DNA of 64,000 nt. It comes from Rhipicephalus microplus (lineage: Eukaryota > Arthropoda > Arachnida > Ixodida > Ixodidae). Shown here in pieces: positions 1 through 10,620 of the stretch. A program made the position numbers and the translations under genes. Under the pieces are notes generated by a model. The model was not told where the DNA came from and ran no database searches. It worked only from the letters and a program-made list of their open reading frames with translations. The stretch's first letter is position 1; each line of letters starts with the position of its first letter. Location: the NCBI RefSeq assembly GCF_043290135.1, contig NC_134701.1:207036101-207100100 (forward strand). The letters run 5' to 3'.

Positions 1-1240
1 GTGACATCATTATCTGAAGGTAATGGTCAGAAGTCGTTCGGCTGCGTGCAACTTCTATATGCTTCTACTGCTACTTTTGCTAAAGTTTAGCTGTTTCTTC
101 AGCTTTATAATAAAATAGCTAACTGTAAAGCCACCAGAGCTTCGTAATAATAATCTAACAAGTGAAGAAACTAAAAGGCAATTAAAATTGACAATTTGTT
201 TTAACGCACACAATGTGTTAGGGCGCTACAGAAGGGAGAAAGACAGAGATAAATATTTTAACCAAGAGCTGGAGACATTTGTCAGGCTTTTCGCCTGGCA
301 TGCTACTCTAGGTGCTGGGTGAGGATTATGATTTATACAGTGATAAACGCTTAACGCACAAAGGCCACACTATACTTACAAAATTTCATTCAGTGTTGTG
401 GCCCGCAAGAAAGTCAGCAGTGCCTTTGTGGCATGTAACACATTGGGGCTGCTTTACCATGGGCCCAGAATGTATCAAATGCAAGTTCAAGTCCAGTCGA
501 AGGGACAGAAGGGAGTGCAGAATGAAAGGTCAGGTGATGATGCATTGTGGAAATTGATTACAAAAAGTTACAGAGATAATGTTTCGAGACCCTGAAAAAG
601 CACAAGAGTTTACGATGGGTTTGCGACTCGTTTGAATAAATGAATCAGCGCGATGAAAATGTCGAAAGTCACGTAATTTAAAAGACAAAGCAGCTTTCGT
701 GTAGTCCACACGCGAAGCTATAAATATCAAGCAGAAAAATACTCATGTTCTCGTGTTCTATTAATTTTGTTCCAAAGCTGCAAATACGACAGTGATCGAT
801 GAGCTTAATCATTTGCGTGCTAAGGAAGTGTACCAAAAGAGAACTTCAAGGGGACGGATAGTTAAGGAAATATTGAAAAGAAAAGACGACAAAAAATTTT
901 TGAACATCTGTTTAAAGCTCACGCGACCGTGACCAATCATAAAAATTGAAGGATTCTAAGTTTTCATCCTCGGGCAACGTTATCGATCATCCAGAAATCT
1001 CTATGGCATTTCGGTACTTTGGGATACCTTTGATGACGCTTATCGGAAAGTGAAAAATAATTGCACTGAACACTGCTCTGCATTTTGCTTCAAAATCTCC
1101 ACGACAGGAATGTTGAAGTAAAACTCGACATAAGGCGCTTAGGCATAAAATGAAAATTGTGATAAATTAGTGCTAGCGCGAAATTCCATAACGTGCGAAA
1201 CCTACACGAATGAGTGAATGAGTGCAAACTTCCAACTGAA
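1..1240. other. Unassigned AT-rich sequence
   Basis: No coding region or repeat is recognised here. Short open frames on both strands have no family resemblance and no consistent composition. It may be intron or intergenic DNA. Confidence 0.5.
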
Positions 1241-1283
1241 TTCGAAGTGTGCGTACTGACACACTGCGCACCTGTGTCATTGG

Positions 1284-1290
<7 letters not shown>

Positions 1291-1315
<25 letters not shown>
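1291..1315. repeat. (AT)n microsatellite
   Basis: An uninterrupted run of about 12 AT dinucleotides. It lies just left of the hammerhead-like motif of the Penelope-type remnant. Confidence 0.95.
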
Positions 1316-1316
<1 letters not shown>

Positions 1317-1351
1317 GTCAAGTAGATCCTCCAAGAGAACGGTAACAACGG

Positions 1352-1401
1352 AAGTGTTTAATTCGACAGTTTCGGCCAGAGTCTGGCCTTCATCAGGAGT
1401 C
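1352..1401 (-). ncRNA. Hammerhead-ribozyme-like core
   Basis: On the minus strand CTGATGA (1396 to 1390) is followed by one A. Next comes a hairpin with a GGCCA/TGGCC stem and the loop GACTC, then GAAAC (1373 to 1369). CUGAUGA, helix II and GAAA are the conserved core of the hammerhead ribozyme. Hammerheads are known from the terminal repeats of Penelope-like retroelements, and a Penelope/GIY-YIG-like fragment lies about 1 kb upstream on the same strand. I could not place helix III, the UH cleavage site or a closing helix I with confidence, so this may be a decayed or partial ribozyme. Confidence 0.5.
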
Positions 1402-1469
1402 ATGGTACATTCTGTTTGCGCTCACATTTATAGTATTTTGGGTAAAAAATGAGAGGGAAGGAACGAAAA

Positions 1470-1500
1470 AAAAAAAAAAAAAACAGAAAGAAAGAAAGAG
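1470..1500. repeat. Poly-A / AAAG simple sequence
   Basis: An A-run of about 18 is followed by GAAA/AAAG units. It may be a decayed poly-A or slippage tract. Confidence 0.8.
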
Positions 1501-1802
1501 TTTGAAAAACGAGAGAGGAAAGGATATCCAGAAAGTTCCAGGTTCCACTGTGCTTCGCGAGTGGCGTCGTCAGTGTGTATTTTCTTAGTATTGCGTTCAG
1601 TGCAGTTTGGTGGCGGTCCCTTTATTGTAGACGGGGCCTGGCTAAGGTAAGGGCTTGCGTGTCGCGAAAAATGCTTTTTTTTATTATTATTTTTTATTTT
1701 TTATTTTTTAAAGACCGTCACTAATTCGGCGTCGGGGACAGCGTTCCGAGGCTCCAGGAAGTCGGCGCGGGAGAAAATGTTTCTTAAGGCGCTGTCTGTC
1801 GT

Positions 1803-2135
1803 TTTGAATGCTATTTTGCTCTGCGAATCCGCGTTTGGGGGTTTTAATTGTGTATGGGGTGGCCCTTCTATATGTCGGGCTTTGTTGTCGAAATGCGGGA
1901 AGGGTTTCCAAACTGCGAGAAAGGACGTTTGAAGTGATTGCTATTTTGTACTGGGAAACCGCGTTCGGGGCGTTTAGTTGTGTATGTGGATGTCGGGCTT
2001 TGTTGCCAAAATCGGGGAAGGGTTGCCAAAAGGCGAGAAGGGGCGTTTGAAGTGATTGCATTTTGTTCTGGGAATCCACGTTCGGGGCTTTTAGTTGTGC
2101 ATGCGGTGACCCTTCGACAAGTCGGGCTTACAACT
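1803..2135. repeat. ~120 bp tandem repeat, about 2.7 copies
   Basis: Units start at about 1803, 1928 and 2046 with the shared opening TTTGAA. Each carries similar words in the same order: ATTTTG.TCTG.GAA.CC.CGTT.GGGG, then TTTAGTTGTGTATG, then GTCGGGCTTTGTTG, then a GGGAAGGGTT.CCAAA block. Copies differ by substitutions and a few indels (spacings 125 and 118 bp). Open frames exist on both strands across the array, but they follow from the repeat and show no known domain. The array sits between the GIY-YIG-like tail and the hammerhead-like motif, so it may belong to the same Penelope-type element. Confidence 0.75.
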
Positions 2136-2350
2136 ATTGTTCGGTTATTCAGAGAAATAGAAATAGACGACAGTGGTTCACTGAAACACGCAAAGATATT
2201 TGTAGTTGTCCAGTCCTCGTCGCCGCCACAGTGCCGCGAAATCTTGAACTGTTATGATTACAATTATAAACTTACATATACACACATACACCCCCATACA
2301 TATGCGCATATGCATAAGTACATATACACATATAAATGCATATGTATATA

Positions 2351-2673
<323 letters not shown>

Positions 2674-2912
2674 TTGGGGACGAATAAAATAAGCTGCCCC
2701 CCCTTCCCCCCTCCACTACACTCACGAAGGAGTTTGTACGCCAGCTGGGCTGAGGTGAAATTTTGCACACTCGAGGGCCGATACTCCATCCGATACCCTG
2801 ACTGCCGCTTAAGCTGTCGTGAACACGTATATCTATTCATGCTCTTTTACAGCTGTACCAGTTTCGTGCAGCGCCATATCCGACGGGACGATCTTCTTCA
2901 CGCCATATTCAA

Positions 2913-3432
2913 GCTGCCATTTGCTATTTTTTCATCATTCTTCTGAGAAGCGTGGTATCCGCTAACCACTTTCAAGGAATTTCGTGCTAATTGTTCACGC
3001 AGTGGCTGACGATGCTGAGGAATTATGCCTGTATTGGGTACGCGCCACTGTTAATAAGGGAACAAGAACAAGTTTTAGTAATTGGTTGGAGAATTGGAAG
3101 TCTTTGCACAATGCTATTCACATTGTGCGACGACTGGTTGTTATTTCTCTGTTTTAAAACGCATTATAAGTCGTATTAATGACGCGATTGCTTTCCTGAC
3201 ATCAAGCCTGCCTAAGGCAAGTTTGCCAATAAGTCCCAAGCACCGGCGGGGCTCAGTGGTAGAATGCTGGCTAGGCACCCAGCGGACACAGGTTCAAGCC
3301 CCACTGTGTCATTGGTACAAGATTTAAAAAAAATTTAGTGCGATGTGTTACGGACACTCGTGGCGACTGCAGCGGACAACTACGGCGCTGCGCGAGACCC
3401 TAGTTGTGATTTAATAACAGCTTTCGCTGTAA
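2913..3432 (+). mobile_element. Family-1 Pol III-headed repeat, copy A
   Basis: This is one of four copies in the window (others at 6520-7467, 19343-20042 and 56095-56850). Shared landmarks are a left part with CATTCTTCTGAGAAGCG and GTGGCTGA.GATG.TGAGGAATTA, then CAAGCCTGCCTAAGGCAAGTTTGCCAA. These are followed by a tRNA-like promoter with an A box at 3249-3259 (GGGCTCAGTGG) and a B box at 3291-3301 (GGTTCAAGCCC). The tail contains the palindromic AACAGCTTTCGCTGTAA. Compared with copy D the left end is truncated. The A and B boxes match the RNA polymerase III type 2 consensus well, but they lie well inside the repeat rather than at its 5' end, so it may be a SINE fused to another element. Confidence 0.75.
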
Positions 3433-4440
3433 TATAACCCAGGTATAGCTCTGCAGACCACAATAGTGAACAGCTAATATACACGTTAAGGTTACGCAAA
3501 CAAGCGTAAAACGTACATTGAAGAATTCGGGACGTTGAAATGAACTACCATTAGACAATTTTACAGTATTGCATACCTTTTGTTGAACTCATGTATGGTT
3601 TTTATGGGGGAGACATCTGTCCTGATTTGATTTCTTGGTATAATTGTTTGGAAGATAAGTTAGAATTGCTTTCGTATTTTCAACAGTATTTTGCTTATTA
3701 TTGATTGCTTTTTCTTGGAAAGGGATTTAATTGAAACGCCTAAACCTCGAGCAATTTGTGACGACGATGATCGGCATCTTTTAAATGCGGGAGAGTAAGA
3801 AAAACACGACCATTACCAACGCTTACCCAGCATCTGCGTAATGTTGCCTGTGAATTTCTAAATCATGCGCTTATTTGCTTAGAACAAGGCGTGGACGGTA
3901 GACTCTCGAGGTGCCGGGTCATTTGCATCTGTGAATGACCGCGGGTGGCCGTTTCCGCAGCTTGCTCTGAAGCGGCTGCCTGTTTGAGCAGATGCTCCCG
4001 ATCGTAGAATTGATGTTCCCTATTAATCAAGGCAAACTGCGCGTGCGTGTGCAAAGCAAGTTTCAAGGCGCGTACGGTTCATGGCGTGTGCGCTATAAAG
4101 CCTAAACTTCGTCGCTACCCAACCGAAGGGTGTGATTACGTTTTGTCGCTAATTTCCCACAATTTTCTTTGAAGCATGGCTTGCAAATGGCTGTTATGAC
4201 TAGACAAAGCAATGACACTCTCTTTTTTAGGGAATTTTTGCTTGAAATATGGTTGCAATAATTCTAAAGAACTGAATGGACTACGGATAACTGCGGTAAA
4301 ATTCAATATTTCACCCCTCACTTGCAATTTGTATTCACTCCTCTCTCTTTTTAATATTTCTTTGTATTCAAATGTCACGCCAGTGGCCCAAAAAGCAAAC
4401 ACATAAAGGGAGGCTGCTTTTCGCAAAGCAAGTAAAAATT
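3433..4440. other. Unassigned sequence
   Basis: No gene or repeat is recognised. The short minus-strand frames at 3863-4066 and 4136-4453 show no family resemblance. Confidence 0.45.
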
Positions 4441-4500
4441 GGGGGACCCTCAAGCTTCACCTTTAAGAATTGAACGTGATAGCGAAATCGGGCTCTATAG

Positions 4501-4535
4501 TGCGCCCTTCAACCACTAAGTGGTTGAAGGGCGCA
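4501..4535. repeat. Perfect 17-bp inverted repeat
   Basis: TGCGCCCTTCAACCACT at 4501-4517 and its exact reverse complement at 4519-4535 flank a single A. The left arm alone is part of the family-2 consensus. The right arm looks like a local inverted duplication that would form a cruciform or hairpin, and the CA microsatellite begins directly after it. Confidence 0.95.
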
Positions 4536-4539
4536 CGAT

Positions 4540-4598
4540 ACACACACGCACACACGCACACGCACGCACACACGCGCACACATACGCACACACACACA
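4540..4598. repeat. (CA)n/(CACG)n microsatellite
   Basis: An imperfect CA/CG/CACG run within the family-2 copy. A second shorter tract lies at 4726-4760. Open frames here are artefacts of the repeat. Confidence 0.9.
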
Positions 4599-5340
4599 AA
4601 CGAGCTTGCGCGCAAGCGCGACGTATCCATAGGAATGCAGTGACTCTGCAGAGTGGCCACTTCCCTCTGCCAGAACGTCGCTCTGCTGTAGTAGGGACAC
4701 GTTTTTCACAATGCCTCACAGATGGTACACACAAACACGCACGCACGCACACACGCATGCAAGCACGAATGGTACACACAGGTTTTTGATCTAAAGCACG
4801 AGTCGCATGGCCTCTAAGATACACGCCACGCACTCGTTATTTCGGTGGTCATAAAGGGTCTCACGATTCCCCACAGATGACAGCCCATTATCTAGCGTTT
4901 GCTCTTTGCTTGACCAACGCCTCTGGAAATGTTTTCCGCTTGGTGGACATAGTTGTCCATTTTTAGAGCTGTTTGAATGTTCCTGTGTGTTTTTAGCGGC
5001 AATGGGTGCACTATACCGGCCTTTTACGACGTAGTTTGATGGCCTCCGAAATGCACCTACAAATCGCCGAATAGACTCCTTCCACTACGTGAAATATATG
5101 TATTGTTTTCCCCAACGCAGCTGCAAGTAACGTCGTAGCTTTGTGGTAGGACACCTGCGTGCCTTGTGAACGGCCCTGGTTCAATCCTCAATAGAACCTA
5201 AAATTTTATTGTTTTTTTGCTTGCTTCTTTCTCAATTTTTTGCTCACGGACAATTTTTCGCTCAAAACCAAGAGTGCTGACGCCGACAGCGGTATTACTG
5301 CGACACGAGCTCTTTAACGCTGTCGCGTTGAAAAATATTT

Positions 5341-6519
5341 TATGGTTAGGCTCGTAGAGCCAGGAATCCTGATACAGTGTTCTCGTGGGGTAAAGGCCTT
5401 TTGTCCGCTCACCTGTTAATAGTAGGCGCTCTCCATGTAGTCAAAGATATAAGCTACTGTTCGAAGCCTAAATCGTACTAAACATTCACAATGCAAAACG
5501 TTTGCTTTGGTGACCATGCTACAAAGAGAATTTCACTCAATGCCCAACGAATAGCTGAGCAATAGAAAGAGTCCACAAATTTAATAAAGCGTTGGGGATC
5601 TCATTACGTCACACAATCACGAAGGTGTTCGAGACAGCGTAGCTCCTCTCGTATGTTTGCTGCTAATTTTGCCAACGTGACTGCCTGAAAATTTAAACTC
5701 AATCGATGTCTAGAAAAGGCACACTCGAAGAGTAAACTGAGCGCTACTGCTCGACGTCACCACTGATTTCGCGCTGCACCGAATTGCCAGCGAAACAGAG
5801 CACTGCTTGAAAGGCGATATTCGTTCGTGAGCCACTGACGATACGAAGCAATGTGACCGGTCGTAAAACAATCCGGGTTTCGATAATCTGCTTCCAGAAG
5901 GTTTTATTGCTGTTATAGTCACCCTGGTCCCAGAAAATGAAGCCGTGACATCATAACATGCATGATGTTTGAACGGGTTGTTTTACGGCGCTCGCCTTTT
6001 ATTCTGCACAGTTGTCACAAGCAAACAACAGTGGCTTGACATTCCCGAGATGCTGACGTAAACGACAGTCATGGGGACGCAATCATACAATGTGGTCTCA
6101 GCCCACCCAGACCAAGCTCGGCATGTCTCTGCTTGTAAACCAGCTTCACTTTGTATACGAGGTGATGACTTATAATGACAGAAAAAAAAAACTGCTTAAC
6201 ACAAAACAAGAAATGCCACTTCTGTTTAGTATCATGGTGAAAACGTTCCTTTTAATGATCTGTATATTCACGAGTTTATTGACGTGTCATGGCAATGAAG
6301 ACCAGAAGGTTTTATTTAAACACAACGTGATTGACAGACACGTGTTTTTAAAAACAGGAACACAAATATTTGTGTAGTAAGTGACAGAAATTCGAAAACA
6401 AAATTTTAAACTTGATATAGGCCATGGTTGATGTAGTTATTGAGCGTCAAATAACGGACAGAGGGGAATTCGAAGACCGTGTTTTTTCTGTTAAGCCACA
6501 ACATTAATAAGAATTTTCA
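5341..6519. other. Unassigned sequence
   Basis: AT-rich DNA with no recognised gene or repeat. Small frames such as 5710-5922 (minus) and 6090-6377 (plus) have no visible motif; the latter contains a hydrophobic stretch but nothing else to support a gene. Confidence 0.45.
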
Positions 6520-7467
6520 GAGCGAAAACTGTTATGAGATCAAAATTTGGGTAATGCGTGGCACCATAGTGGTCCGCCGTCGCCGCCACCGGTGCCAGAA
6601 ACAACTTCGCACGAAATGAGAAAAGAAATGTGTACTAAGGACACAGTGAAGTTTGAACCCGGGTTCGCTGCATGCCAGCCCAATATTCTGGCACTGTGCT
6701 ACGCCGGTACTTTTTTTCTCTTTAATGCATGAAATCATCACAAGTCTTGCCCTAGGCAAGTTTAATGCCCGAAAGAAATTGTGGTAATTTGAGTAATGAA
6801 GCGTTTTAAACAGCAAAAAAACAACCAGGTGTCACAAAATGCAAATGGCGAAATGAGTTGGTCGTCCAATGCTTCAACTCATTACGAAGTTTTGTTCTAG
6901 ATCACCTATCAAATTTGGCGCATACCCACTTCAGGCATAATATCTCATCATGCATGAACAACTGCATGAACAATTGGCACAAAACTCCTCGCAAGTGTTT
7001 AGCACATACCTTGCTTCTCAGAAGAGTGACGAAAAATAGCATAGCGAATGCCTGCCTACTACCCAGAAATTATAATTACGAATGTCGTAGTGGGTACCCA
7101 GCAAGTGTTCTTGCAGCAGTTATCCAATGAGTGTTAAGGCTCCGAAAGACCACTCGTTTAGCTTTCGCTGTGGCCCCGCCGTGGTGGTCTAGTGGCCAAG
7201 GTACTCGGCTGCTGACCCTCGGGTCGCGGGATCGAATTCCGGCTGCGGCGGCTGCATTTCCGATGGAGGCGGAAATGTTGTAGGCCCATGTTCTCAGATT
7301 TGAGTGCACGTTAAAGAACCCCAGGTGGTCGAAATTTCCAGAGCCCTCTACTACGGTGTCTCTCAATCATATGGTGGTTTTGGAACGTTAAACCCCAGAT
7401 ATCAATCAATCAATTAGCTTTCGCTGTGACTGTGCTGCGACTTTCCAGCAGGCCTGGCGTTTTTCTA
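6520..7467 (-). mobile_element. Family-1 Pol III-headed repeat, copy B (split by a SINE)
   Basis: On the minus strand it has the same order of landmarks as copies C and D. These are the left end CAGGCCTGC near 7455, the CAGCACAGTCACAGCGAAAGCT block, the CATTCTTCTGAGAAGCAAGG block near 7012-7035, and CTTGCCTAGGGCAAG near 6745-6765. The tRNA-like section follows at 6650-6710 (B box GGTTCAAACTT-like, adjacent to CCGGGTTC), then the tail ACAGTTTTCGCTCT. A complete Ruka SINE (7173-7413) is inserted into it. Confidence 0.75.
7158..7428 (+). mobile_element. Ruka-type tRNA SINE with 15-bp TSD
   Basis: The SINE body is 7173-7413. It starts CCCCGCCGTGGTGGTCTAG (A box) and has a B box region near GATCGAATTCC. 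Its body includes GCATTTCCGATGGAGGCGG and GTGCACGTTAAAGAACCCC, and it ends in (TCAA)n. Flanks TTAGCTTTCGCTGTG at 7158-7172 and 7414-7428 are identical, a textbook target-site duplication from L1/RTE-type retrotransposition. It is nested inside family-1 copy B, so it is the younger insertion. Ruka SINEs are known from hard ticks; the identification is from memory of that consensus. Confidence 0.9.
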
Positions 7468-8110
7468 GCTGACTTTGATAATAAATGCAAATCGTAGGCA
7501 TCGTGCTGCGCTATAATGTTCGGACTCGCGTATTCTCGGGAGTCTCTACTACTGTCTCGTTTTCCACTTATGCTCGCAAATAATAGGGAATCTTACACTA
7601 AGCCATGGAGGGCTTGAAACTGCAAAACTAAATGATTCTGAAGACAAAGATGGAACAACTTCGGTTACAACCTCGGAATAAAAATAAGAATATAGATAAA
7701 GGTACAAGCGCCACCGCCAAAACAGTGGCTCACCATCCACTTATCGGTGCGACAGTCATGCATGCTACGTGCTTTCCGTTGAAATCATAAGTACTGCTTT
7801 GCTGCTAACGCAAATGCTACACGCAATAATAATTAAAAGTTCCACGTCCTTACATAAACATTACGTCTGACAGAGCAATGTGAACATATATGCATGAACT
7901 GTGCAGGATGTCGACATTTTGTGTGCAAAAACCAGCAGCATCAACATGTGTATTTATGTGGAAACACCAATCTAAAAGACGCGTACAGTATTTGGCGTCA
8001 CACAAAAAAGAAGCGTATTTTCGTGAGGTGGGCCGCAATCACCTGAACGGGTACCTCTTATTTTTGGGTCAGCTGCTGATGTAAATTGTGTCGACATGCC
8101 CTCATGCAAT
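7468..8110. other. Unassigned sequence
   Basis: No gene or repeat is recognised between the family-1 copy and the short repeat at 8110. Confidence 0.45.
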
Positions 8111-8195
8111 GTGAGGCCAGTGAGAAGACTTTTTGCTCTCCTATAGTAGACTACCAAGTACTCTAAGTTTTTAACAACTTTTTTTAAACACACAA
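8110..8195 (+). repeat. Family-3 short repeat, copy 1
   Basis: It contains GAGGCCAGTGAGAAG, TGCTCTCCTATAGTAGACTAC, AAGTACTCTAAG and TTAACAACTTTTTTTAAACAC. The same words recur in order at 40781-40903 (minus), 49131-49195, 63722-63805 and 63827-63906. There is no Pol III box and no clear terminal repeat, and the class is unknown. Confidence 0.7.
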
Positions 8196-8339
8196 ATGTA
8201 TAGCTGTTGGTACAGCTTACATTTATTTTGGGCTGTAAATGAGTGGAGGTTGTTTATAGATCTTACCTAGGTGATGCTAGATTGTTTTTACCTAGCGCAT
8301 AGAGGTTCGAGGCAAACCACAACCCTGTGGCACATAGCC

Positions 8340-8435
8340 ACTTTACACGGCTGTCTACCTGTCAGTCTGTCTGCCAGTCTGTCTGTTTGTCCGTCCGTGC
8401 GTCCATTCGTGCGTCCATCAAGAGAACAGTTAAAG
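8340..8435 (+). repeat. Degenerate GTCT/GTCC tetranucleotide tract
   Basis: An imperfect run of CTGTCTGTCC/CGTCCATC units. Similar tracts lie at 21465-21606, 26455-26522 (inverse) and 35840-35885. The tract here is followed by AAGAGAACAGTTAAAGTACC, so it may be part of a dispersed repeat rather than a lone microsatellite. Confidence 0.7.
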
Positions 8436-9598
8436 TACCGCCATCTCGCATCTCGTATACCCTGTGGCAAACACACAAGACACGGAGACCAAGTTTCAGA
8501 GACAGAAGGCATGGACAGCGCGATCAACGGTGAGCGCCGTAAGACGTTTCCCTGGAATCTGCGAAATAAGATTTACGCCAACTTTACCTCGGTGGAGGAA
8601 GAAACGAGCGGTAAATCAGACGAGTAGGATTTTACAAGACAGGGGAGCTGCCGAAGTTTCTTTCACTTCTGCGTTTTTCATATACGACAAACTTACACAA
8701 AAATGGCAAAGTAAAATAAGGCTCTAGAATAGTTGAAAATCCTCAGTAAAGATAAAGGGATACGACCAAAACAGATTCTTGGGGAAGACGTACCCGTCGC
8801 CATTTTTCCGTCCCCAAATAGATCTGCAACCGGCTTGCCTCGCCGTCTCCCGACAAAACGTTTACCTTTGAAAAAGATCAAATCCCCCCACCCTCCCTCC
8901 CCACAAAAAGAGAAAAAAATCACAGATATGCCCGCGGAAATAGTAAAGCTCAGCAGAAAAGTATGAAACATTCTTTCTAGACATGATATTTTGATGTTTT
9001 TCATGACCTAACGCATGTTCGAGAGAACAAAACAAAGGGTCTTCGAAATTTTCATGACTTGGGTGAGGTCGCGAAACACTTGAGACCAAGCCAAAATAAA
9101 ACAAAAAAAAGGATCAAAGGCTGCTAGAAAGGACAAGGAGAGGAGCAGAAATTGATACAGCGTTCTGCGAAGACAGAAGTTCTAAAAGGAGGCCTCAGTG
9201 GCGTTTGAAATTGCTTCAATTTGAAAATTATTTTTCTTTCGCAATCCTGCCAATAAGCAACATTTGCTTCAAGGTTTCGTATACCTTTTGTAAAGCGAGT
9301 AAAAGAGCTCACACTATGTCTCACTGCAGAAACTGGAGCCGTGACTATTTTGTTTTTTCGTTCAGCATAGTTCGCATATATATTATAAAATATCTGTGCA
9401 TCGTACGTATGCCAAATATACAGCCGAGTGAGGTGCATCCACGCGGTAAGTCCAAGGCCCACGACCGCCATTTCATCGAATGATACATTGCCAGAATCAC
9501 TTCGCGAAGCATTTGCGTAGACGCGGAGATATTGCAGGTCGCTGGAGTTGAATGTAATTTGAGGACGAAGCGGGAATTCAAGTGACAGCTCGATCGCT
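8436..9598. other. Unassigned sequence
   Basis: No gene recognised. Frames at 8464-8727, 8693-9004 and 9124-9471 overlap on opposite strands without any domain. The C-rich stretch near 8884-8904 is low complexity. Confidence 0.4.
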
Positions 9599-9757
9599 AG
9601 ATTGTCGAGGAACCCTATTGGGTAACCGATATGAGCAACTATTGTATATTGTATGTGCGGTGGGCTTATTGCGCTTAGATTGTCGAGAACCTTTCTTGGG
9701 TAAGCGATATGAGCAACATTTTTCTATTGTATGTGCGGTGGACTTCTTGCGCTTAGA
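9599..9757. repeat. 78-bp tandem duplication
   Basis: Two adjacent copies share ATTGTCGAG (9601 and 9679), TTGGGTAA.CGATATGAGCAAC, TATTGTATGTGCGGTGG.CTT and TTGCGCTTAGA. The period of 78 is a multiple of three, so the plus-strand frame repeats a 26-residue unit (RYEQ..I VCAV..LRL). There is no known domain; it is probably a neutral tandem duplication. Confidence 0.85.
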
Positions 9758-9789
9758 GACTCGAATCCGCTCAGAGGTATGTTAGATAC

Positions 9790-10375
9790 CTCTAAATAAT
9801 ATGGAGCAGCTGGTGACCCATTTGTGCACCAAAATCTCCTTACATCACGTCAATAAAAAAAAAAAGCGTTCACCTTGCGATGAAGTTAGCTGCACAAGAG
9901 CCGTGTTAGGGCCTCAGGTGAGCAAATTCTGGCGTACTAAACGAAAAAAGCGAAACGTTTTTCTGTTTATCTGGAGGACCCCGTACCTAAAATCATCTCT
10001 TTAGTAATGTGATAGCTACTATTATCACACGTTAAAAGTAGAGATAAAGAGTGAATACAATAATAAGACGTAAAATATATACAGATGCTGCCACGATGTG
10101 CTACCTTTCACTGACGAATAAGATGTAGGCACCAAAGGAGAGGAGGAGAGAAAGAAAGATAGAGTAGTAGCTTTGCCCGCACTCACAGGTGTGAACGAAG
10201 TCCAAGAATGGTTGCTGAAAGCCGTAGTAATGATGTGCTATAATACTATATAGATCGATTTACACTAGCATGATTGGCTACAGTATTACAGAATATAGAC
10301 TATAGACTATAGCACTATAGGCTATAGTAGTACTACAGGCTAAACGTGGCGGGAGAGATATGATCTCTTTATTCG
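9790..10375. other. Unassigned AT-rich sequence
   Basis: AT-rich DNA. A local low-complexity stretch at 10290-10345 is made of repeated CTATAG/GACTATA words with inverted symmetry. No coding signal. Confidence 0.5.
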
Positions 10376-10620
10376 ATGCACTTTGTGCGCGTTGTCGCTT
10401 GGTGCGACAGTGACGTGCACGTGCACGACCTGTCATACGGCGCCAAGAGAACTTCCGGTTTGGTGGCGCTGGCGGCGCGTTACGCTTCGGCTAGCAGACG
10501 AAAACGGGCAGTCGTCGTGGCAAGACGCCGCGGTGGCCGTTCTGGAAGAGCTTTGCCAACAGTTTATTATCGGGATTTCTTCTTGTGCTGCCACAAAAAC
10601 TTAATACTGCGTAATATTTA
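10376..10620. other. CpG-rich island-like block
   Basis: A ~200 bp block much richer in G+C and CpG than its neighbours. It holds the palindromic GACGTGCACGTGCACG (CRE/E-box-like words). Overlapping plus-strand frames of 73-81 codons occur, without recognised domain. It could be a promoter or first exon, or part of a repeat; the sequence alone does not decide. Confidence 0.35.

Larger units (their letters stand above)
4441..5340 (+). mobile_element. Family-2 tRNA-headed repeat, + copy
   Basis: This matches, in inverse orientation, the sequence at 47345-48000. Shared blocks include TTCACCTTTAAGAATTGAACG, the cytosine-rich TGCGCCCTTC, CACAGATGGCAGC.CATTATCTAGCGTTTGC, the block from GGACATAGTTGTCCATTTTT to TTTTTAGCGGC, and a tRNA-like end. 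That end has an A box-like TAGCTTTGTGG and a B box-like GGTTCAATCCT near 5137-5195. The tail reads TTTAACGCTGTCGCGTTGAAAA. CA microsatellites have expanded inside it (4540-4598 and 4726-4760). It encodes no protein. It is probably a composite SINE or a non-autonomous element. Confidence 0.75.

Noticed and set aside
3241..3320. tRNA gene
   Set aside because: The unit recurs in four dispersed copies with the same flanks and lacks a convincing cloverleaf, so it is a repeat.
4463..4833. Overlapping frames with CVCVCV/HTHTHA runs
   Set aside because: Produced by the CA microsatellites in all frames.
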